Assembly: GCA_025403435.1 (NCBI GenBank)
Contig: CM046354.1
Location: forward strand, 39,111,041 to 39,175,040
DNA: 64,000 nucleotides
Reading direction: 5' to 3'
DNA from: Artocarpus heterophyllus
Taxonomy: Eukaryota; Streptophyta; Magnoliopsida; Rosales; Moraceae
The notes beneath the pieces were generated by a model. That model made no database searches and was not told the DNA's origin. It was given only the letters and a program-made list of their open reading frames with translations. A program made the translations under genes and the position numbers. Of this stretch, positions 34,413 to 44,912 are shown in pieces. Within the stretch, counting starts at the first letter, position 1. The number at the start of each line of letters is the position of its first letter.

Positions 34413-35198
34413 TAATGATTCAAATACGGACGCAAAATCTCAATCAAAGTGACGTGCCGTCGGACTATCGTCTAACCTCTGATCACTCCTGTAGTTCATT
34501 ACATTGACTAAAGAGTGGGGGACTAACTATTGGGGTTCAATTCGGTCAGGCCCAAATTATCTGTAGGCCCAGAACGATGGCCCATTGCTACAAACAGAAC
34601 TAGTCGAGTGAAGCAAAGCAACCCAAGATTTGTCTTTAAAGTGTAAATCAAGCTGAAGCTTTGTCTTATTCAATCAGTTCGATCTTGCATGATCTTCATG
34701 TGCACAGACTCGTCAACTAAAGGTAAGCCAGATGCATTTCCAAGTGTTTGATCGACGAGATCGATCGGCCTGAACTGACCGTTATCAACACAATTTGACG
34801 GCTATTAATGATTCAAGTACGGACGCAAAATCTCAATCAAAGTGACATGCCGTCGGACTATAGACTAACCTCTGATCACTCCTGTAGTTGATTACATCGA
34901 CTAAAGAGTGGGGGACTAACTATTGGGGTTCAATTCGGTCAGGCCCAAATTATCTGTAGGCCTAGAACGATGGCCCACTACTACAAACAGAACTAGTCGA
35001 GTGAAGCGAAGCAACCCAAGATTTGTCTTTAAAGTGTAAATCGAGCCGAAGCTTTGTCTTATTCAATCAGTTCGATCTTGCATGATCTTCATGTGTACAG
35101 ACTCGTCAACTAAAGGTAAGCCAGATGCATTTCCAAGTGTTTGATCGACGAGATCGATCGGCCTGAACTGACCATTATCAGCACAAATTGACGGCTAT
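34413..35198 (+). repeat. 393-bp tandem duplication across the polypurine tract and start of the 3' LTR of D
   Basis: 34413-34805 and 34806-35198 are direct copies. Each holds the last internal bases, the polypurine tract AAAGAGTGGGGGAC and about 278 bp of LTR start. The junction reads GGCTAT|TAATGATTC. As a result the element has an extra truncated LTR head at 34528-34805 before the full 3' LTR at 34921. Confidence 0.9.
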
Positions 35199-35698
35199 TA
35201 GCATGTCTGACCATGAACTGTAACGTGGGGAAAGCACGATTCACGTAGCCTATCATGGACTTACACATGTCCCACTATTATAGTTACCTCTAATGCACTA
35301 CCTCATTCTCCTAGATAGTTGGAGACCACGAGTCACCCATACACTTTATATAAAGAGATAGTTGCTTCATTGTATGTGGACAATAGATGGGATATACAGA
35401 AACTCTGCCAAATAGAATTCTCATCTTTTCTTTGTGCTCTCTTGTAATCTGTACCCAAAAGTCATATTTTAGTATAGTAAACATAGCTCTTTTAACAAAG
35501 TGAACCATTCTAAATTCTGCGTGTTGTATTTTTACTTTTACAGTATTATTCTATTCTTTCCACTACAATTTGATCTTACACCTTTGTTTAAGAGCTAATA
35601 GGTCCAATTAATGGTGATTTGAGGGCCTAAATTTCTTAATAAAGCATAAACAATCTGAATTAACATTTCTATATTTGATTGTAGATAAATCGTCTACA
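34921..35698 (+). repeat. Element D 3' LTR
   Basis: 778 bp, partner of 24066-24844, preceded by the polypurine tract at about 34903-34916 and followed by target copy ATCCC. Confidence 0.92.
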
Positions 35699-35703
35699 AT
35701 CCC

Positions 35704-36175
35704 AAATATTAGTATAAACAAGGTCCAAAGGTCCATGACTTACTAGACCAAACTCGCTAAAATGCGGACACTGGCTTTTATTATATTCATAAGATTGACA
35801 ATGAAATGGAGACAAAAAACTAAAAGATGGAGACACATACCTAGAACTAGGAAGAAACTTAATAATTTTGACTAAGGGATGTTCGGCACGACCATGCCAT
35901 GTATAAGGAAATGCTGGAGCTCATAGATATGTAGAAAGTGCCACAGCTGCTTCATTGTCTTTATGCTCAAGTCTAGGCCACTCGTATAAATCATGCCAAT
36001 TCTGACCATGGAGCAAGGGGTCCCCTATTCATAAATCCTTAATAACAAAAAAAAAATAAGGAAAAAATTCAACAGAAGTATTATTAGAATGACCAAACTT
36101 AGAGACAAAAATTATATTGGACACAAAGAACATTAGATAAAGAGAATGGAGAGAGATGAGTGAAAGCAGTATGTG
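35704..36175 (-). pseudogene. Element A GAG-pre-integrase and integrase finger (decayed)
   Basis: Minus-strand fragments between D and the protease of A: a decayed C-x-x-C region with CPHFSEFGLVSHGPLDLVYT is the usual link between the HHCC finger and the integrase core (family: PLDLIHTDIWG). It stops at 35704, where D is inserted, and continues at 24065. Confidence 0.65.
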
Positions 36176-37261
36176 TTATTTTCAAACCTAAACCGTCACC
36201 GATAAAAATGTCATCAAGACCTTGAAAAAGGTGATGAAGAAACATATAGGATAAATTTGAAGTAACATGATGAGAAACACCAGAATCGAGAATCCAATTA
36301 TTGTTCTAAGAGGATGTGGGGGTGGCATGGTTGATAGAACGATGATTGGTGCGAAGATGAGAAAAGAGTTTAAAACATTTTTTAGCATTATGACCACGTT
36401 TCTCATAGTATTGGCAGATAATAAGATTAGAAGAAGTTTCAGGATCACGGGAGAAAGGTGGGGGAGTGGATAAGAGGCCAAGGGTAGGGGATGGGTAAGA
36501 CTTCTTGGGAAGGCAAAAATCAGATTAGGTAGGTGTTTTGGGTAGGTTGGCAGTAGGGGAGGGAGTTTCATTATTTTGGATTCAACATGACATAGAAATA
36601 TATCATGGTCCACTAATTTGTTGTATAGTTCTTTGAAGGGCACAATAGAGTCGTAGGCATAAAGGGTTGCAATCACCTTCTTGTAGGCAAAACCAAGGCC
36701 ATGTGTACAATATAGGAGAAGATTTGCATCACTAGGTGGAGAGCCAAGTAGCATTAATTCATCAACAATTGTCTTTATTTGAAGAAGAAATTCTTGAACC
36801 TAGCGAGAGGCACGAGTGATGGTAGCAAGTTTGTCTTTAAGATTAATCACATGTTGTTGTTATCATTTGCCATATAGGCGATCAAGACAAGACCATGCCT
36901 CAAAGCTGGAGCAAGAAGATGACACCAAAGGAATGACAGTCTTAGTGAAAGAGGCAAGAAAAACATGGAGAATCAACTGATCTTGACGTAACCAAAGCAT
37001 ATTCATAGGATTAGGAGTAGTTTGGCCAATTGTAGTAGTAGTGGCAGGAGGACAGGAAAGTGAACCATCAATATATCCAAGATGAAGGTTAAAAAAGAGT
37101 GCAGTGAACTAAGCCTTCCATGAAAAATAATTAAGAGAGTTGAGCTTCAACAGTAATTGAGTAGTAGCATTTGTATTGATGAGATTGGGACTAGTAGATG
37201 CAGGATTAAATGTGGTGATAGGTTGAGAGGTGGAGACGTTATCACTAGGAGAAGATGCCAT
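36176..37261 (-). pseudogene. Element A gag, zinc knuckle and protease
   Basis: Opens at minus-strand ATG 37261 (MASSPSDNVSTSQP). LKLNSLNYFSWKA and LGYIDGS are the copia Gag N-terminal motif. The 36754-36188 stretch has LLGSPPSDANLLLYCTHGLG and LYNKLVDHDIFLCHVES, the UBN2-like Gag core. A knuckle remnant, CQYYEKRGHNAKKC, has Tyr for the second Cys. Protease WILDSGVSHHVTSNLSYM keeps the DSG motif (about 36300). Stops near 36870 and 36800 and a frame change near 36590 break the frame. Confidence 0.86.
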
Positions 37262-37304
37262 GGCAAGAAGAAGAGAGCATAAACAAACTCGTGTGAGTAT
37301 CAAG

Positions 37305-37316
37305 GCTTTGATACCA
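37305..37316 (-). promoter_or_regulatory. Element A primer binding site (tRNA-iMet)
   Basis: Minus strand TGGTATCAAAGC, directly touching the LTR end. It sets the LTR boundary at 37317 and the element's minus orientation. Confidence 0.9.
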
Positions 37317-37596
37317 TAATAGGTTTGAAATTCAAATGAGAATAGAACTAAGCTTAACTTTTATTGTATTACTCAAGGTTTATATACATAACTCTTGTCA
37401 ATTATAATAACACAAAAAGTGGAATCGAAAAACTAACTAAATTACGTAAGTTACAAAAAGTAAATAACTTGCTGAATTATAGTCGAAACTAATCAATTTG
37501 TTGGGGAAGTTGTTGAGTCTAAGTCTGATGATGAGTCGTCCAACAAATTCTAGGGCTTTTAAATTTGAATTTGAATTCAAAATATTATCTTTAACA
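37317..37596 (-). repeat. Element A 5' LTR
   Basis: 280 bp, partner of 4667-4934, with target copy AGAGA at 37597-37601. TATA-like TATATAAA on the minus strand at 37379-37386. Confidence 0.92.
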
Positions 37597-37601
37597 AGAG
37601 A

Positions 37602-37885
37602 TGTTTCCACTACTGTTGTCGCCATATTTTCAATGCTACCTGAGAATAGGGTAGAGATCTTATTTAATGACTACCAAAGATCCCACAGTAGTTTGGAGCA
37701 ACGGTGAAAATATCGATATCTATAAAAATATTAGTACTTAAATTTTACAAGAAATATCGGCATTGAAGAAAAATGACGTAAATAAGAAATGTCACTTAGA
37801 ATACTTTATTTTAAATGATCTTTTATAAAACTCTAGAATTATTAATACTACATAATTTAGATGAAACTCTCAACCAAAACACTAA
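37602..37885. other. Right flank of the nest, nothing recognised
   Basis: Unique-looking AT-rich DNA that would have been contiguous with 4661 before element A inserted. No domain or repeat seen. Confidence 0.5.
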
Positions 37886-38431
37886 GGGTATGTTTGTTTC
37901 ATGCATTCTTTGAACTCAATGGACTCAAATTTGGATTCAAATATTAAGAATCCTTTGGATACGCATTTGTTTCTCCCAAAATCTGAATCATTTGAGTATC
38001 AAGAATCTAAGTTTTTAGAATTCTCATCTCCCTTAAACTTTTGATACTTAGATATCATTGCTACAATAAAAACTAAAATTCTCTTTCCTATATTTAAGAA
38101 AAAAAATCATAACTTCTTCATTTGATATCCAATTTAGATGATTCTTTTTTCATTGTGTTCCTAATGAAGAGAGGAATAAATCAAAATCCATGTTGCATAT
38201 TTTTTAAGATCATTAACATTAAGATTTTATTAGATTTATTAATAAACCAAAAACTATCTTCACTACCTCTCCAAACACAAATTCTAATTTTATTCCATGC
38301 TCAAATTAAATCTTAAATGCACATCTAAACGTCAATTCGAATAACAATTCAAATCACTAATTTAAATTCTAATTCAAATTACACTAACTCAAATTAAATC
38401 ACTGATTCGAATTCATTTACCAAACGGACCC
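37886..38431. mobile_element. MITE of PIF/Harbinger (Tourist) type
   Basis: 546 bp between TAA target copies (37883-37885 and 38432-38434). Terminal inverted repeats start GGGTATGTTTGTTTCATG on the left and, reading inward from the right, GGGTCCGTTTGGTAAATG. The GGG(T/C)CCGTTTGG end with a TAA/TTA target is typical of Tourist-type MITEs. No coding capacity; the interior is rich in AATTCAAAT words. Confidence 0.75.
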
Positions 38432-38434
38432 TAA

Positions 38435-39574
38435 GTATGTGATAAATATGGATTGTAAGAATCGATTATAATATGATAAATGACAAGCGTACGCTCTCAA
38501 ATTAAGTAAAATAGTTAAAAGTCAACCTAATACAAGTACTTTACATATATAGTTTCATACAGGATAAGAAAATATCAATACCATAAGAGCTTCTAGGAGG
38601 TTCAAAGGTATTTGGAATACCTTTTTGGTTTAAATAATATTGATAACAAAACATGAAGTTTGGATAGTTCCTTGTATAATTCTAAACATGTTATGCATAT
38701 CTTTTAATTCCTACCCTCTACATCTCTTTATACTGCAAATTATGAGTTAATCCAATTGCTAAGAAGTAAAAAATAATACCAAGTTCACCACTTCTCTAGT
38801 TCTTCTTTAGTTTTATCACCACATAGACTTGGCCATCCCATCATACAAAGTTTGTCATAATTTAAAAAACTACAGATTACATACAAAAAGTAAATGAAAA
38901 ACATATATTTTATGACATTGAAAATTAAATTTATGAAAGACTACAGTAAAAAGTAAATAATAAACACATGAATTTTATGACATTTCAAAAGTAAATTATA
39001 AAGATAATTATAAAGTATAGATTTTTTTTTCAATGTTTTCCCCATATTTTCATGGAAATTTTTGTAAAATTTCTCAATGTATTTATCATTTAACATTTTA
39101 GTTTTTATAAAATTGATATTTTTGTCAAGATATTGACATCTACAAATATTTTCATAAAATGTCTAGATATTCAGCTGAAAGAATATGGCACCCTTATTTC
39201 CCTATCGATACTTCTAAAATATGGAATTTCCATGAAAATATCAATGGAAATGTCAATTTTTTAATCCTTGTTTTGGAGAAGATGGTTGAGATTTTCTTTA
39301 AAAGGAGATATTTGGGATTTTTTTCCAAATAAATAAATAAAACTTTCTTGTAAATTTTCACCACTATCCTTGACAAATAGGTCAAATGAACATTACTGTC
39401 AAATTTTTGCAAAGTTACATGACAAGATTGATATTGTTTTAGGAATTTGAAGGCCAAAATGTTACTCTTTCTATGCAATTACGTTGCAACTGCATCAATA
39501 AGAAAAGAAAAGTAGTGGTTTCCTTTTTCGTTTAATAATGTATTTATTTATTGTTGAGGCCCTTTAGATCTGTG
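38435..39574. other. AT-rich intergenic DNA, nothing recognised
   Basis: No gene or defined repeat. Short frames lack recognisable domains. Ends at the CTGTG target copy (39570-39574) of solo LTR E. Confidence 0.5.
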
Positions 39575-41586
39575 TGTTAGACATGTATGCTCTAAGGAGT
39601 AAAAATGTAATACGTTTTTGGAGACATTTTTATCAATAAAGAATTTATTCATTTATATATACCAAATATTGTCCTCTTTACGTTCATATTTGTTGAATGT
39701 ATGATAAGCAAACAGTAGTCTGAGACTGTCAGTCTAAACCCTAAGAATTGGGCATATGATGGGATGATTATGCGGAAGACACAATTCTTAGGGTGATGGT
39801 CTAAAACATATGATCCGCAATCGAGGGAATAAAGTTGGGCGCTTTATTCATGTAAAGATTGTTATGTTGTCTATATCCCTTTTGGGAGATGGTTTGTCTT
39901 GACCATCGGAGTTGGACTCCATGAATAGAAACATTGGCACGTTGTCATAGGTGACAATGTGTTGGATCGGGACATAAAGTGAATTGATTTGGATTAATAA
40001 TTCTGTCTTGGCAAATCAATTCACTTTAGACAATCATTTGTATTGTATCTTAATCCTGAGATGAATAATGGGCCCGTTGTCTCGACTTGTGTCTTTTGAT
40101 GTACCAATGGGTGACTCCCACATCTCTATAGTGGCATGCATGCCGGTACGTTGGAGGCATGACTCTTGATAGTGTAGACTTGTTATTCATAGATATGGAA
40201 TCCATAGCTCCTCTTTAGGAGTAATGATATCCTCTTATATGCGTTGTCCTGTAATTGGAAAACTAGAGCGCTCAACCGTTTGGATACATAGGTGTAACCA
40301 AATGGTATACTATCTTTGGATGGTAAGTTTTCTAATGGTGAGACAATGGAACGTAAGATAAAAATAATCGGAAAGGTAAGACAGAACTTGTCCTTAAGCC
40401 GATTATGGATGATCATATGGGGATGCGATACACTATGATATGTCATGGAGACTTAGCTACACGAGCTTCGTAATTCTATAAAGTTCGAGAGTGCAGCTCC
40501 AAGCTTTTAGTGGAGCAGCGTTGGAGTTGATAATTGTGAAATGTATATCTGGGATATTGGGTTTCATAATTATCATGAGCTTGAACTTTATAGGTCCATT
40601 TTGGTCCCCTTTGCTAGCTCACAAAATCCTGTAACGACACGGCGTGCTTTTCCAATAATTGGTGACTTATGTCGGATTTATCAGATTGGTTTAAAAATTG
40701 TAAGAATCAAATAATTCATGTCTGTTTATTAGTTGAATTAATTTTGTAAGAAATTAGTTCAAGATAAACTTGTTGAATTATTGTGTTCGGATAATTCTTG
40801 TCTGTTTATCGGTTGTTTTAATTTTGGACAATTAGAACAAGATAAACTTGTAGAATTATTGTGAATTGATTTATTTTCTTAGAGATTATCTTGATAAAGT
40901 TTGTTTTGATCAGATATCTTTTCTATTGGGCTATTTGAATCAAAACTGAGACTTTATCCTTTAGAATCTCGGGTGGAAAATAAAAGATTCGTGGAGATTT
41001 TTTCTCGACAGTTTGGCCTACCGAATGACGTGTTCGGCCTGCTGATCAGACAGTTCGGCCTGCCTATCAGCGCACATAAGATTACGCATTTTTCACGCGT
41101 ATCTTATCAAATATTGATCCGAACTTGATTTTGTTTCGATTTTTTGAGACCAAATCTGATATGGACTGACCCTAGGACCAATAGGTATAAAAAGGGAGTG
41201 AGTCTAATGATTTACTCAGATCAATTTGAGAGATTAAGAGTGATACTCTTCTAGTGAGCATCTGAAAACTCCCTGAGAGCTTTTGTTCACAAATCACGAA
41301 CACTAGCTTTGGGTTCTCTCTATTGGTTGGAAGGAGAGTCATCGGTGGAAGAGCTGTACGTGTGAGCCCACACTCACTCCGGTTGTGGATAGAGAATAGC
41401 AAAGAAGACCAGTTGGTTGAGGCTCTTCTGGAACGTTACTTCTCTACACAGGTCGCAGAGGTTCTTCGGCACACTGAGGTTAGTAAGATCTGTTTAATTT
41501 ATACATATAACATGTCAAACTTGTATTTTGGAAAATACTCTGATGGAAAATTTTTAAAAATTCCGCTGCGCACTTTGTTTCCAACA
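39575..41586 (+). mobile_element. Solo LTR E of the element C family
   Basis: 2012 bp, homologous end to end with the LTRs of C (start TGTTAGACATG, end TTTCCAACA), flanked by a perfect CTGTG duplication (39570-39574, 41587-41591). No PBS or internal domain follows, so it is a complete solo LTR, usually the product of recombination between the two LTRs of a full element. It keeps a TATA box (TATAAAAA, 41186-41193) and three GGCCTGCCGA-type units at about 41011-41062. Confidence 0.95.
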
Positions 41587-41591
41587 CTGTG

Positions 41592-42625
41592 GGCTGTAAC
41601 GTATTGAGGTTGCACATGTATAAGTCTTTGATTCGGTGGTGTTGTTACTGACGTGAGTGGAGCAATTGAAAAGTCCATACAAAATAGCTTAGGCAGGACC
41701 TCTAATGAAATATTGGGGCCGATTACGCTTGAAATGAATTGAAAAATGATTTTGGGGGGCCATTCTATTGCCAAACGACCAAAGTTCTATTGCATGATCA
41801 AGAAAACACAAAATATGACAATGAAGGAACTAACATAAATAACGATGATGGGAGGAGTAGGCAATAGTTGATGGAGATTTGGGTTCGAACAATAGAGACA
41901 AAGCTACCTCCATAAGGGCTAGAAGCAAATCTTTGTATAGAGGCAGATTTGGATTATCTTCATAAAATAGATACAAGAGGTTTGGTGATCGTAGTTGAAG
42001 GGACAGAGCTTTGGGATCCTTTGGTTTTCAAGACACATCTCTGGAGGCAAACAAAGGTCATCTATAGCATTGGGTTTAGGCTACCAAAATGTAGGGATAA
42101 GGATTTAGAGGCTTCCAAAGGTCATAGGAAGCCTTGGTAATATTCCTAAGTGTTTTAGAAATACTCTCATAAAACCCAAAAAAAGAAGGCTGCATAGCTT
42201 TCAAATGAGGGACCTAATCTTTAGACGAAAAACTTCTACAAAAATTTTCAAGTTCAATGAAAGTAAACTTGGAAGAAGAAGAAGACTTTCAAACTATTTT
42301 GAGAGAAAATATGGTGTAAAATAGGTAAGAGCCTTTTAAAGTTCATGTTTTTGAATGGTGAAAGAAATGGGTATTTATAGGAGACATTGGTAAAGGCTAG
42401 AGGCTTGCTTCAAAAATGTTATCTCTATGCTCCGACTGTGCATACAGCACTCCATTCTTCTGGCTCAAATCGCGTTAGGGAATTTCATTGTTTGAATTTT
42501 GGGTTGGACAAAAATTATATGCAATCATGGTAAATTTTAGATTTTGCACTGATCCTTAGACCTTTCTCTAGGCCTAAAGGTCTTAAAAGAGTTTAACCGA
42601 TTTAGACTTTCTATTTTGAAAGACC
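41592..42625. other. Intergenic DNA, nothing recognised
   Basis: One kilobase between solo LTR E and the 0.9-kb tandem repeats. No open frame with recognisable domains and no clear repeat ends. Confidence 0.5.
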
Positions 42626-43560
42626 TGATGCACATAATACCTCCTTCGACATAAGGTTTTGCCATTTTTGTTAAGTTTGAGACGACCTAACATACGATCA
42701 AAGCATTTTTCAAAAATTAATGTAGGAAGTTTTCATGGAGACATGTGGACGATGCCCTTGGTGGTGAGTTTGCAACTCAAATAAAGGCTACATTGACGGG
42801 AACTGATAGAATCCTGGGTGGTCTAGAGGCACACCTGGTGCTTTGTCACCAAGTTTTCTTGACTTTTTTGCTTTGGAGAGGATTTTTAGGCTTGGATTTT
42901 TATTTCTTAGCTATTCTAAGGCAAAATAAGGCTTTTTTGGCCTATTTCCAAGACAAAAAGAGGATTTTTGGGTTATTTTTCTTCATCACCTATTTATTTT
43001 AGTTCAATTAATTTTAAAATCCTCCCAAGTAGGATTTAAAATCGAATTGAACTAGAATAAATGGGTTTGTTTGACTACTTATGACTTAAAAAACTACGAC
43101 CCATGTGAGTTCTCCAAGCGTGGCTTGGGTCCATGTACCAATGGGCACTGCAAGATAAGGATGTTGCGCTTAGGCCTTTGGAGGGGTCTTGTACGAAATT
43201 AGCCTTCAAAAATTACAAAATCAATAATGCGAGTTTTATAAATGCCACACAATTTAAAGAATGAGAAAGAGAATGTCAATACTTATATCTCGCTTGGTAT
43301 TGATTTCTTATTCAAGTGTGGATAGGTAATTTTGCATTTAACTCTACCAACAAGATATAAGTTTGAGTCCCCCCACTTCCAAGCTGAAAAAGAAAAAAGA
43401 TTTCCTATGTAAAATTTAATCAAACGTCCTAATTCATATGTCATAATTTATTAATGATTATTTAACTATGTAAAATGATATTTTAGTAACTATTTGATAT
43501 AATCACCATTACTAAGTTTGGTAACAACTGAAAAGGAAATTGGATTGTTTTCGGAAGGCT
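42626..43560 (+). repeat. 0.9-kb tandem repeat, unit 1
   Basis: 935 bp starting TGATGCACATAATACC. It shares the whole sequence order with units 2 and 3: AAGGTTTTGCCATTTTT, GGTCTAGAGGCAC, GAGAGGATTTTTAGGCTTGG, TTTTAAAATCCTCCCAAG, then GAGTCCCCCCACTTCCAAG and a TTGGATTGTTTTC end. Function unknown; no protein domain seen. Confidence 0.85.
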
Positions 43561-44457
43561 TGATGCATATGATACCAGCTTTGGTGCAAGGTTTTGCCAT
43601 TTTTGCTAAGTCTGAGATGATCTAACATATGATCAGAGTGTTTTTGAAAAATTAAAGTAAGCAGTTTTCACGGGGGCATGTGTACGATACCTTTGGTGGT
43701 AAGTTTGCAAACAAAAGCTACATTGACACGAAACTTATAGAATATTGGGTGCTCTAGAGGCACTTGGTGCTCCGTCGCCAAGCTTTTTTGACTTTTTTTT
43801 TTTGAGAGGATTTTTAGGCTTGGATTTTGATGTCATAGCTATCCTAAGGCAAAAAAAGGTTTTTTGGCCTATTTTTAAGAAAAAAGAGGATTTTTGGGTT
43901 ATTTTTCTCCATCACACATTTATTTTAGTTTAATTAATTTTAAAATCCTCCCAAGCAGGATTTAAAATCAAATTGAACTGGAATAAATGGGTCTCTTTGA
44001 CTACTTATGACCTAAAAAACTATGACCCACGTTAGTTCCTTAAGCATGGCTTGGGTAGGATATTGGGATTAGGCCTTCGGAGGGGCCTTGTACACAATTA
44101 GCCATCAAAAATTACAAAATCAATAGCGCAAGTTTTATAAACCCACACAATTTAAAGAATGAGAAAGTGAATGTCAATATTTACATCTCGCTTGGCATTG
44201 ATTTCTTGTCCAAGTGTGGATAGATAATTTTGCATTTAACTCTACCAACAAGATATAGAGTTTGAGTCCCCCCACTTCCAAGTTGAAAAAAAAAAGATTT
44301 CCTATGTAAAATTTAATCAAATGGCCAAATTCATATGTCATAATTTATTAATGATTATTTAACTATGTAAAATGATGTTTTAGTAACTATTTGATATAAT
44401 CACAATTACTAAGTTTGGTAACAACTAAAAAGGGAATTGGATTGTTTTCCAAAGGCT
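43561..44457 (+). repeat. 0.9-kb tandem repeat, unit 2
   Basis: 897 bp, starting TGATGCATATGATACC directly after unit 1. It is shorter than unit 1 mainly by an internal deletion near 44050, where unit 1 has ATGTACCAATGGGCACTGC. Confidence 0.85.
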
Positions 44458-44912
44458 TGATGCGGATGATACCCCCTTCGGCGCAAGGTTTTGCCATTTT
44501 TCTTAAGTCTGAGATTACCTACAATATGATCAGAGCATTTTTCAAAAATTAAAGTAGGAAGTTTTCACAGGAGCATGTGTATGATGCCTTTGGTGGTGAG
44601 TTTGCACATCAAACAAAGGCTACTTTGACGCTAAACTTATAGAATATTGGGTGCTCTAGAGGCACTTGGTGCTTTGTCGCCAAGTTTTCTTGACTTTTTT
44701 GCGTTGGAGAGGATTTTTAGGCTTGGATTTTGGCTTCTTAGCTGTTCTAAGGTAAAATAAGGCTTTTTTAGCCTATTTCTAAGACAAAAAGAGGACTTTT
44801 GGGTTATTTTTCTCTATCACCCATTTATTTTGGTTTAATTAATTTTAAAATCCTCCCAAGCAGGATTTAAAATCTAATTAAACTAGAATAAATGGGTCTG
44901 TTTGACTACTTA

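Larger units (their letters stand above)
24066..35698 (+). mobile_element. Element D: Ty3/gypsy retrotransposon of the Tat type inserted in A
   Basis: LTRs at 24066-24844 and 34921-35698 (779 and 778 bp), target duplication ATCTC (24061-24065) / ATCCC (35699-35703), one mismatch. 11.6 kb. Order on the plus strand: PBS, gag, protease, reverse transcriptase, RNase H, a second RNase H-like domain, integrase, a long 3' region with an antisense ORF, and a polypurine tract. Integrase after RNase H is the gypsy order. The extra RNase H and antisense ORF are known traits of the plant Tat lineage. It lies in A's integrase, and A's frame resumes across it (LVYTNIWDHSPI). It is heavily mutated. Confidence 0.94.
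4667..37596 (-). mobile_element. Element A: Ty1/copia retrotransposon, outermost host of the nest
   Basis: LTRs at 4667-4934 and 37317-37596, flanked by the 5-bp target duplication AGAGA (4662-4666 and 37597-37601). It reads on the minus strand, right to left: PBS, gag, zinc knuckle, protease, integrase, reverse transcriptase, RNase H, polypurine tract. Integrase before reverse transcriptase is the copia order. B (5602-22036) and D (24066-35698) are inserted in it; without them A is about 4.85 kb, typical for a small plant copia element. Its frame runs through both insertion points once the insert and one target copy are removed. Many stops and frameshifts make it defective. Confidence 0.93.

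Noticed and set aside
34528..34805. A second, independent LTR insertion next to the 3' LTR of D
   Set aside because: The duplicated unit also includes internal sequence and the polypurine tract and lacks its own target copies, so it is a tandem duplication.
4676..37596. LTR boundary of A placed at the first TG (4676 / 37326)
   Set aside because: With that boundary the flanks are AGATT and AGAGA, which do not match. Starting at TAATAG gives perfect AGAGA copies and puts the PBS directly at the LTR edge.
41949..42140. Short frame MDYLHKIDTRG as a small gene
   Set aside because: No domain, no splice or promoter context, length expected by chance.
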